Shown piece by piece: positions 36,207 through 48,009 of a stretch of 64,000 bases of DNA (position 1 is its first letter; each line of letters opens with the position of its first letter). A program made the position numbers and the translations under genes. Origin of the DNA: Adineta ricciae (lineage: Eukaryota; Rotifera; Eurotatoria; Adinetida; Adinetidae). The notes beneath the pieces are model-generated. The model saw nothing but the letters and a program-made list of their open reading frames with translations, did no database searches and was not told where the DNA came from. The DNA lies in the NCBI GenBank assembly GCA_905250025.1, contig CAJNOJ010000087.1:124001-188000 (forward strand), in the 5' to 3' direction.

Positions 36207-37479
36207 TTAAATATCTTCGAATTGAACCTTGTTTGAAGAATCGATACTGTTTTTCTCCGTCGATGCCATCACATTCTTCACAATGTCTTCACTAAGCAGC
36301 ATACTACTATTCCATGTGCACTACATAAAAGAATGACATGACTGTGAAATGAGTCTATACCTATTCACTTACTGCAAATTTGAAATTTTCTTCAATAGTA
36401 TGATCACGTGCGTAATTCAAGTTTATTTTCGATCCTTGCACAGCTACCGGACTTTTGCTTGCAATTTTACTAGCCAAACAAATAGCTGCATCGATGACTG
36501 CTTCACGCGTATCAAACACTTGACTGACAAACGACAAAATTCATACATTTCACTCGAGGATAGTTCGTACCTGATCAATCCAATTTGTTGAGCTTCATCG
36601 ATTTTGAATGCGCGTGCAGTATAAACAAGCTCTCGAAAAAGACTGTGATTAGTGATAACTTTAGGTAATATTTGCAATGTGCTAATGTCGGCGGCTATGC
36701 CCATATCTACTTCCTACAAGTATAAATGCAAGAATTGATGCTTTGTTCTGAAAAAGTTCTCAGTTTACTTTGATGGAAAATATTGTTTCACGTGAAGAAT
36801 AACGAATATCACAGCTGGATAGGAGATCGATGGCAGCACCTAGACAATGCCCATATACGGCAGCGATGATTGGTTTTTCACACTAATAAATTTGATCAGA
36901 ATTCAACGAAATTCAGTGTTACGGTATCTACTTTATCAATTGCTCGGAACGATGCTTGAGTTTCGTGTATGAATCGTCGAAGATGTAAAGCTTTTCGAGC
37001 GATATCATCAATTTGAGCAACATCACCAGTAGCAAATGTCGATAAATATTTCAAATCAATTCCTTCGAATATATATAAAAAAGAATAATCAGTCTAATAT
37101 GCGCATCTCGCAAAACAAACCAGTAGTGAATGTTCTTCCAGCACCAGTTAAGACTATTGCACGACATGTTCGTTCTGTGTTCAAATATTCGAAGCAAGTT
37201 TTTAGGTCACTCAAAAAAGCGAGTTGTCACTACAATAAATCAGTCAATGGAAGAAATCATCTACTCGAATAACTGTTTATTTATGGCATTTAGTTTTGTT
37301 GGTCGATTTAATTCCACCAGAACTACGCGTGGTTGAGGATAAGTCAATTTCAATGTTTGATAACTAGGTAATGAAGATGTAAAACGTTGGATCGATTGAA
37401 TTAATGTACGATCTACAGTACAACATATAGATTGTAATAAGAAATCTGGAAAATCTTTACTTAGATTTGTTCGTAACAT
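36207..37479 (-). CDS. ECH1: Delta(3,5)-delta(2,4)-dienoyl-CoA isomerase
   Basis: Crotonase-family isomerase of unsaturated fatty-acid oxidation. Blocks matching ECH1: VVLVELNRPTKLNAINKQLF, CRAIVLTGAGRTFTTG joined to IDLKYL, CEKPIIAAVYGHCLGAAIDLL, SCDIRYSS, and EVDMGIAADISTLQILPKVI, which holds the catalytic acidic residues. KSPVAVQGSKINLNYARDH and WNSSMLLSEDIVKNV follow. Six or so introns of about 50-60 bases. The N-terminus (MLRTNLSKDFPDFLL) could be a mitochondrial leader. The C-terminus ends QFEDI without the SKL peroxisomal signal of vertebrate ECH1. First gene of the proposed polycistronic unit. An acceptor-like atcttttag lies 18 bases before the ATG. Confidence 0.92.
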
Positions 37480-40400
37480 TGCAAGAACTGTTCAGGACTA
37501 AAAGATTTTGTTAAAAACCATCCCGTTGATTATTAGAATAAAATCTGTACCTATGTTCTGCTACTATTGCTTACTACAACATCCAGTCTCTCCTGAAAGT
37601 TATTCAACTAAACAGAGGGCGCTCGATATCGATGGTATTCTTTTAATTATAGAATTATAGGCATATTAACGAATTAACACTATCCAAACAAGCAGAAAAT
37701 CTTCTACACATGAGCAAATTCTTCATATGAGACCTATCATTTCTGTCCTAGTAAATAAAGCATGAACTGTAATTTATATTTTCGATTACATCATTAATGA
37801 AATTTAGACAATGAACGCTGGTAGGATGAGTTTTCGTCTCCAGTACTTTTTGTTTTGATACGTACGCAGGAATGTTCTCCAATTCGATTACTACGGAAAT
37901 ATTCATGTCTTTATGAACAAAACTTAATAAAGAGTGAAGAATTATTGGTGATGACAACAAATTCTTTACTTAATTATATCGCAATAATATCTCATTGTAT
38001 AGCACATAATTTCTTCTAACCTTGAATTGTAGGATGTTGCACTTTCAACGCCAGAACATCGTGAAAACACATCCGTTCTCTTCCTAACATGTTTATAGCC
38101 ACAATTTCACATGAGAAAATCTTATTAATATAATGGAAAATACGAGGTACATCAAGCATTTTCGATAGATGATCAAATATTCATCAAAAGCACAATTCGT
38201 GTGAGTAAAGTCCGAACATGCAGGTTTGCAATTAGTTGAATATTACTTGCGATTAGATAGACAAAAGAAAAAACATGCCGATGTATTTGATTTACACTAT
38301 CATTGTTATCAATAACAATTAAGACAATAAATACAAAGAACAAGGTTTGAGATCAAGAACGATGACTTCGATCTTCTAGACACTTGTCATTCAAGACTTC
38401 TATTGTTAAATAACATATTCATTATTAATCTTGAATCAGTTCGATAGTATATATCAGTTTAACGACGTAAAATAATCATTCTTTGCATATCTATCAAGGT
38501 TTGAAGATTGTATGTTGATTATCGTAAGACAAGGCCGTGCTTCTATCATTGAGTTCTACTACTACTACTGTGCATAAATATAGAAATATATTAGAGAACA
38601 GCAAGATACCTTCTGGGAATGACTTCGCTTCATAGATAGCTGGTAAGATACTCCTCTGGCCACCAGAATATAACGTTCAAAGTAGGAGAACATTTTTGGT
38701 AAAGACTATTAAATAGTATAGCCGAAGCAAACGTATTGATGAGAAAAAAAAACGAAGATCAACCTTTTCTCTCCTCAGGTAACAGACGTCAATAAATGAA
38801 AATAGATGTGTTCGAACATATCGTACAGTTAAGGTTGTATATTCTTGTTTGACAACTATTGAGAAGAAACAATATTTTCGCTCATTATTGATCATCACAA
38901 CATGATGTCAGTGATTTCATTGTTCTGATCTAAGATCAAAACAATCCTTAGTAAACATATAATTTGTATTATTGAAGTTGATGACGAGATGAAACTTGGC
39001 TAAACAAATGACATAACGGAATATTTTAATTGATAATTAACATTTATTTCGATTTCATTTGCTTTCTTTCCTTGTACATATTCAGCAACAGCTAGGGTTC
39101 GACGAACGAACATGACAGCATTGATGTTCTTTATCGAAGTAGATGAAGTTGAACATACACATGTTGCCATTACATCTGTGTCCAACAAAATATCACATTC
39201 GGTCGAGGTCGTCGATGATGAGATAATTGTGGCTCGTTATTTTGTTACAATTACTCACTCTATCTCTTTTCTTGACGATATGGCGCACTNNNNNNNNNNN
39301 NNNNNNNNNNNNNNNNNNNNNNNNNNNNNNNNNNNNNNNNNNNNNNNCAAGCTTAGAAAACGCTCATCAGTTGGTGCACAGCTAATGTTCAATTATCTTG
39401 GTCTTTTCTTCAATGTCCTTGATAAGCGTGAGTAATCTGAAAGGTCAGTCAGCACCGAAGAAGTTTTTTTTGGTCTAATTATGACGATAGCCAGTCAACA
39501 TGCAAAGGCCACTCATGTCAGAGAACGTTTGGGATGGCTCATCGATCATTCTATGCTCTCTTGTCGACACTTGTGTGTGTGTGTGTCGGTCATCAAGGCC
39601 ATTCATTTATTTTTTTTCATTCAATGACCATCATCACCATCATTTGATAGACGGCTAAAGAAAAAGCAGGAAGTTAAAGAGTATGTTCCTGCTAGAATAT
39701 CAATGAGCATAATGTGTGCATGTGTGTGTGCGTATATCTAGTGATGAGAAAGATTGGACACATCTCATTAGAGTGTGGATTGAGATGAATCAACGAAATC
39801 ACTTCGTTTGACATGTATGTTTATTAGAAAAGATAAACATTTCGTTTGTCTTTCTTCTTCTTCTTCTTCCTTCTGTTTTTTTTTTGACTTTTATCGATCT
39901 TTAAATCTTATCATATAAAATTGACCAAGCCTACTTCGGTTGGTCAAAGAATCAGCCGTGCGTTGAATAAGACGTCAAGAAAGAATACATATATATGCAC
40001 ACACATACTTTTCTCGTCTTCTTTTCCTTCTTCTTCTTCATCACCAAATCATCCTTCTAATCTCTCCGCTTACGTTTGCGCCTACACATGCACACACACA
40101 CACATATGTATACACAGGACATCGAAGAAATCATTTATCAGGGCTATAATAGCCTTGCGCAATACAACTAGTTGTTTCTCATAATATATATGTTTAATCG
40201 TATAAGGTTCACCTTACAAGCCATAATTTCATTTGTGAATAGTTGTATATCCTTTCCTTTTCATTTTCTCTTCCTCATCTTGCTTGAAATATTTTTTTGT
40301 CTAATCATTCATGCTTCCCTTCCTTCTCAAAACGAAATCTAATCAACACGTCGTCGTCGCTCAGCAGGACAAAATCTATGAGCAATGATGATGATGAGGA

Positions 40401-40815
40401 TGGGGATGTCTGACCTAATGTTGTAAACAGACGAGAATTATATTCGATTTATATACGTGTGTTTCAAGGCTGTTCATGCTCATTGAACACATACGGAAGG
40501 ATCGTTATCAGGATGCCATCAATCGTCACAAATCTATATATTTTTATATAAACAGGCATGAACAAAATTTCACACTTGATATAGACAGTGATAAATGGCA
40601 AAATAAAATCTTCATCGCATTATTGGATTCTCTTCTCGCTCTAACAAACACCTGTCAAGATTGACAATCGATTCTGTTTTTTCTTCTTTCCCATACGTTT
40701 TCTTCCTTTTCTCATTGCTCTCTCCTCTGTTCTCTCTTCTTATATATATATATCAACATGTTTCAGATATATACACGCATTTCTTCCTTTTCAATTCGTT
40801 TGCCACACATTTGAG
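37480..40815. other. Long intergenic region with an assembly gap
   Basis: About 3.3 kb without a confident gene. Short TG/CA-rich runs occur near 39570-39590, 39720-39735 and 40090-40105, a CTT-rich run near 39855-39875, and Ns fill 39290-39347. Weak open frames at 37748-37960 (minus) and 39112-39289 (plus) are discussed separately. The last kilobase probably holds the promoter of the discoidin receptor. Confidence 0.5.
39290..39347. other. Assembly gap (58 Ns)
   Basis: Run of N; the real length and content are unknown. A plus-strand open frame reads into it from 39112. Confidence 0.99.
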
Positions 40816-41773
40816 ATGAGGGTAGTCTTATTGCTACTCGTATTATACAATGGAATCCTTATTCATTCAATGGAATTAAGTAAGTGTTGATTGAAAGCTT
40901 CTCATTCGATTTCCATCTTCTGATATTTCTCCTGTAGAAGGTACTGCTTCTTGTCAAACTCCACTTCTTACAAACTCGAAAATCACAACTAGTAGCAATC
41001 TGAATCAATTATCAAATTGGTGTCCATTGTCAACAGATGTTAAACCTTATCTTCATGTAACGTTAGCAAATTTAACTTATATAACATCTCTCGAAATCAA
41101 ATCGAATACTCTCACGAATATTAATTATCATCTTGAATACACACGTGATAATCTAATTGATCAATATACCGTTTGGCGTTCGTATCGCTTATTGAATACA
41201 CATCAAGACCAGATTCTGCTCGATCCACCGATGATCGCTAAACATGTTCGATTAAGTATTAAACATATGGAAACATCGTTATGCATTCACTTTGAGTTAT
41301 TCGGATGTATTTTTACTGATGGTGTTGTGTCGTACAGTATGTTACAAGGTGCGAATCAACTCGAAGACGATACGTACGATGGACAATACGATGAAAAACA
41401 ACGTTATTTACATGGTAACGATTGCAATTTTTTCTTGTCATGATGATTTGACATTCATTTTTTTTGTTTTGTAGATGGTCTTGGACAGCTATCCGATGGT
41501 CAAACAGGTCCGGATAATCGTGAAGATCCTCGCGGATTTCAATGGGTAAGAAGATTTTTTGATTGATAATGACAAACGGTTTCGTTAGTTCATCGATGCA
41601 TTGTAATGATAAGATTCATATAGATGTATCATTTCCTTCATATACGAGATAAGATTCGAACGTCACTCTCTGTCAATGATATATATTATATAGTTTTATC
41701 AAGTTAAGATTTACTATTCAACTCCTATGTACGCTTGTCAATGCATCAGATAGGAAGAAAAGTCTTTTGTTGG

Positions 41774-41805
<32 letters not shown>

Positions 41806-43980
41806 ATCGAATTGAATCATCTGATTGAGAAAGAGTGCATATAATGACACATTACGTATATCAATTTTATGTTAATATGTAATAGAATTGAGTTATCATA
41901 AGTTGAATCTACATTAGTTTAAAAGTCGACAGGTGTGATGAATCGATGTCCTAGACAATCATCTTACTGATCGGATTATAAGCTAGTTATCACTTCTAGA
42001 CTAGAATTTTATTCGTGCAATATAATTTGACATATTGTTATTTTAAGGTTGGCTGGCGACGACCTCGTTCAATCAAACATAATCATTCTATAAGCATCTT
42101 ATTCAATTTCGATACTTTACGAAACTTTTCTCGTATGACAATTCATGCTAATAATTATTATCCGAAGAATATCTTTGTTTTCCGTTCGGCTACCATTGAA
42201 TTTGTCGATAACGACAATGTACAAAAACAAAATTTCACGTCGATTACGTATTATAACCAACATGATGATCAATTCGAAATGGCACGAGCAGTAATGATTG
42301 ATTTAAAGAATCATATTGCATCACAACTGAGACTTCGCTTGTACTTTGATGGAAATTGGTTATTGATTAGCGAAGTTACATTCGATTCATTTGTTGTACC
42401 GATTCCGACACCCGCATCGACAACACTACCTAACCCAATCAAGCCTATGATTCAACAACAAACACAAAAAGAAACATACAGTTTTTGGATATATATTATC
42501 GTATGTTTAGCAACAATGGGCATTGTTTTGATGTTAGGAGCAATTATTATACTTATTCAACGAACATTAAACGATCATAAAAAGATCAAGAAGCATTATT
42601 TTACGCCCATACATAATCACACGAATTCATCAGCATCAACAACATCAAGTGATATTGATTTCAATTCCAGTCAGCATCGTTATGCAACAATAGGACCTGC
42701 TCATCCTTACCTACTCTGTACAAGTGGTAGTATTACTTCTGCACCATCACCGCATTATGCCAAACTAATGCCTACAACGACATTATTACGTACGCCTTCG
42801 TTGTTACAACAAAATCATATTGAAAGTATCTGCGGGAATAGTGCATACTGGACACAACGATTATTTACATTCGATATGAATCAGAATCAATTTATACCAA
42901 TGCATCAGATTAATATTAAACGAAAATTAGAAACACGAAAACAGGTTGTTGGTGGCGGAGAGGTACGATTCACTGTTCATTAACAAAAAAAAGATCACTT
43001 TTCATTGTAAATCTTCTCGTTTATCTAGATTTGTCAAGGTGAATTACAAGTAAATCAATCAGTAGTACCAATCACAATCCGACGTCTTCTTCCCAATGCA
43101 TCAGTTCCGTCTAAGTAAGTACTAATCTGTTCAACTCACTTATATCAATGGTTATATTCTTTTCTTTCGTAGAATTTCTTTTTTCAACGAAATCAGTCTT
43201 TTAACTTCTCTTTGCCATCCGAATATCATTCATGCCTATGGCTATTGTTCCGAACCAACGATGTCTCTCATAACTGAATGTCTGGATTCCACCAGTATTG
43301 ATCTTTATCAATATTTACATCATTATAAACAGGAAGAACAAATGAACGATAGTCTCTATGCAACGGCAGTTTTCTTTGGCTCACAAATCTCCTCTGCCTT
43401 ATCATATTTAGAATCATTACATATCTGTCATCGCGATATCGCTGCACGAAATTGTCTAGTAACACTTGATTTAACTATAAAATTACAAGATTTGGCTATG
43501 TGTAATGAAACGTATGTGGATGATTATGTCTTAGTACCAATCGGTAATGAAATTCAAACTCGTCGACCGATTCGTTGGTGTGCATGGGAAACGATTTGTT
43601 TGGTAAGAGAAAGAAATTCATCTTTAGAATTGAAATCGATATACTTCCTTTTGTTGTTTGTCTTTCTTTAGAATCGATTTACATCGAAATCTGATGTTTT
43701 CTCATTTGGTGTTCTTTTATGGGAGATTTTAACAATGGCTGAACGACCTCATAGTTTATTAGATGACGATCAAGTTCTTTCGAATTTACATAACTCGGAA
43801 CATTGTTTACCGATACCAACCTACGCAGCAGACTTAATAGAATTAATTACATCATGTTGGCAGAAATGTGACTATGATCGACCATCGTTTTTTCAAATAA
43901 ATCACTCATTATGTCAAAAACAACAAAAACTAATCGCGACCACAACAACTGAAACAAACAATTACTTACAAATCAATTAA
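40816..43980 (+). CDS. DDR-like: Discoidin-domain receptor tyrosine kinase homologue with degenerate kinase domain
   Basis: Collagen-receptor architecture. Signal peptide MRVVLLLLVLYNG; F5/8-type discoidin domain (SCQTPLLTNSKITTSS to FELFGC, 40950-41310); discoidin-like domain with GLGQLSDGQTGPDN and WVGWRRPRS as in DDR1/2; one membrane helix (WIYIIVCLATMGIVLMLGAI, near 42500); a juxtamembrane region of about 150 residues; and a kinase domain (about 42945-43940). The kinase keeps the alpha-C Glu (FFNEISLL), HRDIAARNC, WCAWE and SDVFSFGVLLWEI. However, the beta-3 VAVK is ITIR (Lys to Arg), DFG is DLA, and the glycine loop is irregular. Introns are about 45-65 bases except one of about 500 (41548-42047) with a TA repeat. 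Probably a pseudokinase receptor. Confidence 0.88.
41774..41802. repeat. TA dinucleotide microsatellite in a DDR-like intron
   Basis: Uninterrupted AT/TA repeat of about 28 bases within the largest intron of the discoidin receptor gene. Confidence 0.9.
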
Positions 43981-44735
43981 ATGTTCAAAATCGACTTTGT
44001 ATTATAAATTATAATAGTAGCCCGGTTGTTTCATTTCGTTTTTTTTTTCTTTATCTTCTTCTTTGTGTGCGTGATTTTCAAGGAATACGAAGACGAATGT
44101 CTTAGATATATATTAGTTTTTTTTCTTTTTGAAATTCAATAACAATAAAGGATAGATTGAAACGAATGTTTTGCCCTGTTTCATAATCTTGTCTGAAAGA
44201 AAGAAAAAGTCACGAGCACACAAAAGTCCTTTTACTTTTAGAAATGAAGGCCTTCATGCTTGGAAAAGCCTTTTCATATTTGAAACATTGTTGATAATGT
44301 TTAATTTAAGAATGAACATCAAGGATAACTGTGACTCTTCAATGGATTATTCATTAAATTGTCGAGGTCAAGCACAGACAATTAAAACTCGTCTTAATCA
44401 TTTCCGTCTAGTTATTTAACAGTTCAAAGATCTTCATTTTTAATTACTCACTGTGTACTCCAAATAAAGCCGAATGTTCTCTCGTACCGTACATCCTTGA
44501 AAAACTAAGCTGGCAAGTGAACTATATGTCACATCGTTATGAAAAGGCAAATACATTTTTTATCATGGGTGTGCCTTGGTGTACAAGATCGGATGATTTT
44601 GTATTGAATTCAACGCGCGTCATTTCTACGTGAAATATTCTATATATCTCCCAACGAAATTGTCAAGTATCAAATTTCGTTTTTTCTCGTTCAATAAGAA
44701 ACTAAACTTTGATTTTGTTTTTCTAAAAAAAAAAC
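43981..44735. other. Intergenic, includes DDR-like 3' UTR
   Basis: An AATAAA (44144-44149) about 165 bases after the DDR-like stop is the likely polyadenylation signal. A short open frame at 44171-44419 shows no family features. Confidence 0.5.
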
Positions 44736-45179
44736 ATGTTCCCTTGCGATCGGTTTGGTGTAGTTCACATCATTCGGATCATTCTCGAACTCGCAGTTTT
44801 CATTTCAATGTATATATTTGGCTCATGCTATTATGGATTCGTTTTTGGTTTCGATTATATCACTTCAATCATCTATTTCACATTGATTCTACTCATGACA
44901 GTCACAGATATCTATTATCTGCTCTTGGCAATCTATACAACTGAAATTCCACAACGCAAACCAATATTTCATATTGTATTTTATACTTGTATGAGTTTAT
45001 TGGCATTAGTATGTTGCGTTTTCTCGATCATTGCCTTCATTTTTTGTTTGGAAAAGAATAACAAACATCTATGTTACAATCATTCATGTGGTACTCTCTG
45101 GATTAGTATTGTGCTGACGTTTCTCTTAACGATTATGTACAGCGGTACAACAAAATTACTTTGCTGTTCAAATGAATAA
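44736..45179 (+). CDS. Small four-helix membrane protein, 147 residues, unknown
   Basis: Intronless frame starting MFPCDRFGVVHIIRIILEL. Four hydrophobic segments are visible (about residues 10-32, 40-62, 77-103 and 120-137), with a Cys-rich loop between helices three and four (CYNHSCG) and a C-terminal LLCCSNE. Lacks the CCG motif of tetraspanins and has no recognised family. The ATG is preceded by a run of A. It lies between the discoidin receptor and a convergent kinase gene. The regular helix spacing argues for a genuine gene. Confidence 0.65.
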   Translation: MFPCDRFGVVHIIRIILELAVFISMYIFGSCYYGFVFGFDYITSIIYFTLILLMTVTDIYYLLLAIYTTEIPQRKPIFHIVFYTCMSLLALVCCVFSIIAFIFCLEKNNKHLCYNHSCGTLWISIVLTFLLTIMYSGTTKLLCCSNE

Positions 45180-45295
45180 AACTCATTTGTTCGAAAACGA
45201 GATTATTTCGTATTTCTATGCATATGACATTAACACAATTGTTTCTTTTGTTTTCGAAACAAAAAAACACACAGAGATATCACAGATTTGGTTTT

Positions 45296-46555
45296 TCAAG
45301 ACGTTGATTCGTCTTCTTGAACAAAATATGAATGTTGTAGAGCTTGTTTAGCGGTCAAACGTTGTTCAGACGGATAGATTAAACAACGTGAGAGAATATC
45401 GACAGCTTGATGATTTGTTAATTGAAGGTATTTCCCAAGCGAACAAGTCGGTTGCCATTGAGGAAAATCACATGTATAATGTGGTAATAGTGTCACACCA
45501 GGCCATAGTTTTTCGTTCGGTGTTCCTGTAACGAAACTTTCGACTCAAGTGAAGTATCCAAACCATGGAAACTTACCTAAAACATGAAAAATACAGAACA
45601 ATTGTGAAATTTCACAATCGCCTTTGAACAGTGGAGCGGTACGTAACATTTCCGCAAATATACAACCAGCACTCCCTAAATTATCCAATACCAATACGAT
45701 ACAATTCATAAAACTGTATAAAACTTACAGATATCAACAGCACTTGAATAAACATCGCTTCCTAATAAGATTTCTGGTGGACGGTACCATAAGGTTACAA
45801 TATCTTTGGAATAAGCACGATTTGGTATCGTTGCGTCTCTTGCTAATCCAAAATCCGCGATTTTCAATGTACCATTTGTGTCTAGCAACAAGTTTTGCGG
45901 TCTGAAACGAACAGAACATCATATCGTTTCTTTTCCATTCAATAAATTATCCGCTTTTTTTTGTACACGCTACTTTCCATAGGGAAATTTCACCTTCGAC
46001 AAGTAAATTTTTTTCATTATCATTTTCTTCTTGTCGAAAGCATGCAATATTCTCAATTATTCCTTTTCATCTAATGATTATTGACTTACTTCAGGTCTCG
46101 ATGGAAAACTATCGAAAAGAAAAGTAACAAGTGAGAAAACAATTAATATCTCATTTGTAACACCTACTTTTATTTGTATGACAAAAATCTAAACCGTTCA
46201 ATAATTGATAGAAATACACTTTTGCTTGAATGTCACTTAATGGTCGTGGATGACGTAACATGTACTGGTACAAATCGATGTTCATGTACTCAAATATGAG
46301 ATAAATCTCATTATCACGTCGAATAATATCATAAAGATGAACGATATTCGGATGTTTTAGTTCAAGAAGAAGGTTTATTTCACGTATGACAACACAAAGA
46401 AGACCGTAGCGTTCGCTGTCGAGTAGCATGCATTTAATAGCAACTTCTCGTTGATGTTGATAATCGATTGCTTTGTAAACTTTTGCATATGTGCCTGAAC
46501 CGATTTCATCAAGTAGTTTAAATGCACTTTTACCTAAAACTAATGTACCCGCCAT
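45296..46555 (-). CDS. Cyclin-dependent kinase-like Ser/Thr kinase with altered PSTAIRE helix
   Basis: Kinase of the CDK group with intact catalysis: glycine loop [11 protein letters not shown] (with the regulatory Thr-Tyr pair), VAIK lysine, HRDLKPQN, DFGLAR, and the substrate segment [13 protein letters not shown]. The cyclin-binding helix, PSTAIRE in CDK1/2 and PCTAIRE in CDK16-18, reads LLCVVIRE. The activation-loop phospho-site is Ser (YSKDIVT) as in CDK5. The C-lobe has [11 protein letters not shown] and ends VQEDESTS. A 19-base microexon (46108-46090) carries FHRDL. An acceptor-like tttgtttttgtag ends four bases before the ATG, so a 5'-UTR exon or spliced leader is likely. The start codon is 26 bases from the divergent MORN3 gene. 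Confidence 0.88.
46090..46108 (-). other. 19-base microexon encoding the HRD catalytic loop
   Basis: Flanked by tcgatag and gtaagtc in minus sense. It completes IFHRDLK between exons ending CHTNK and beginning PQNLLL. Skipping would shift the frame and delete the catalytic Asp, giving a dead product. Confidence 0.75.
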
Positions 46556-46581
46556 TGATCTACAAAAACAAAATAGTTTAA

Positions 46582-48009
46582 ATGCCTTTTCGTCATTGTC
46601 GAAGAAAAACTTGTCGATCGAATCAAGTCGATGGAAAAAATGGCTTGTATGCGAATATATTTTTAAATGATTCGCATTCGTATCGTGGAGAATGGTTAAA
46701 TGATCAGAAACATGGCTACGGGAAATTGATCAATCACAAAAACGGTTCGTTTTATGAAGGCGAATTTGTACGAAATCGAAAACATGGACAAGGACGATTA
46801 ACAATTCGATTGCAAAACGGAACAATGCAACGGTATTATGTCGGTCAATGGGAAAATGATCAAATGAATGGTTACGGAACATTGTATTTCAGCGAAACAA
46901 GATATTATGAGGGAGAATTTTATCGAAATCAACGATGTGGATGGGGCCGAATGCATTATGACAATGGAGATGTGTAGTAAGCACGATTTACTCTTGTTCA
47001 CAATCGCAGTTTAACAGTCAAGAAACGAACAGCATATCGATACTTAAGCCTAGCATCTGCGATAATTGCTAACATGTATCAATTTACTTGTCTACTCAGA
47101 AGTTGATAGATGTGGTTTGTATGTAACTGTAAACGACTGAATCCGACGACATATATATATATACATATGAAAGTTTGTTAGCCGTATGGAGTAATTCAAT
47201 TTTTATGTGTTAAGCTGCTCGTATACTAATTTACTTTATTCATTAGGAAAGACGTTTTCTCTTTCATCACTTCTGTGAATAGTATTCTTGGTTAGTCGAT
47301 CGAGAAAGATACGGAAGGAGCATTATAATTGACTTGATCGACACAGTCCACACGATTCTACTTGACTGACTACGCCTTATTTTAGTTGTCATCCGGGGTA
47401 AAATTGAAAAAGAACACTCGAATATCAACATGTAGATACGCTTCATATGTGTGTAGATGCAATCTGATACAGATATGGGAATGAAAGAAGAGAATATTCT
47501 ACTGATAAAGATATCGGAGATAGATCATTAGTCGAAAGATGAAGATGAACTGACACATCGTGAAATCAACAACGAAATTAATCACAAAAAGAGAAAGAAC
47601 AAGTTCTTCCTCTACATTTAGTGAAGGCGATTGGTTCAATAATCAACGTCATGGTTCTGGCCGACTTCTCACGAGTAAACAAACAAACAAGAGGGAAAAA
47701 ATCAATTATTTAATACACAGTTGTTTTAGTTCGCGGTGATTGTTATAATGGGTAAATATTTTATTTACAACAATGATATCATGCTTCTACTAATGATCTT
47801 GTCGCAGTCATTGGTTTGAAGATAAGAAACATGGTTACGGTCAATATTATTTCAAGAAACAAAATCGTATGTGCACGGGTTTGTGGTCGGATGATTTCTG
47901 TAAATCATCTGAATGTACTCAACTGTTAAATAAGGAACATCACACGTTTGCCTCTGAAAAAAGCATGACAACTAGCGCCCTCGAAAAATCTTCTTCGATT
48001 CGTCATTGA
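46582..48009 (+). CDS. MORN3: MORN repeat protein, MORN3 orthologue
   Basis: Repeats of YxGEWxxxxxHGxG type: YRGEWLNDQKHGYGKL, YEGEFVRNRKHGQGRL, YVGQWENDQMNGYGTL, YEGEFYRNQRCGWGRM, then over a 650-base intron YEGDWFNNQRHGSGRLL, a short exon with RGDCYNG, and HWFEDKKHGYGQYYF. The sequence order and the RCGWGRMHYDNGDV block match vertebrate MORN3, a sperm and cilium-associated protein. The C-terminal exon continues LWSDDFCKSSECTQLL to SSSIRH and TGA at 48009. Exons 46582-46975, about 47624-47683, 47733-47755 and 47808-48009. The last three exons are small and easily missed. It is divergently paired with the CDK gene. Confidence 0.85.

Noticed and set aside
37748..37960. Minus-strand frame of 70 residues
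   Set aside because: No splice partners, no family, isolated in AT-rich DNA.
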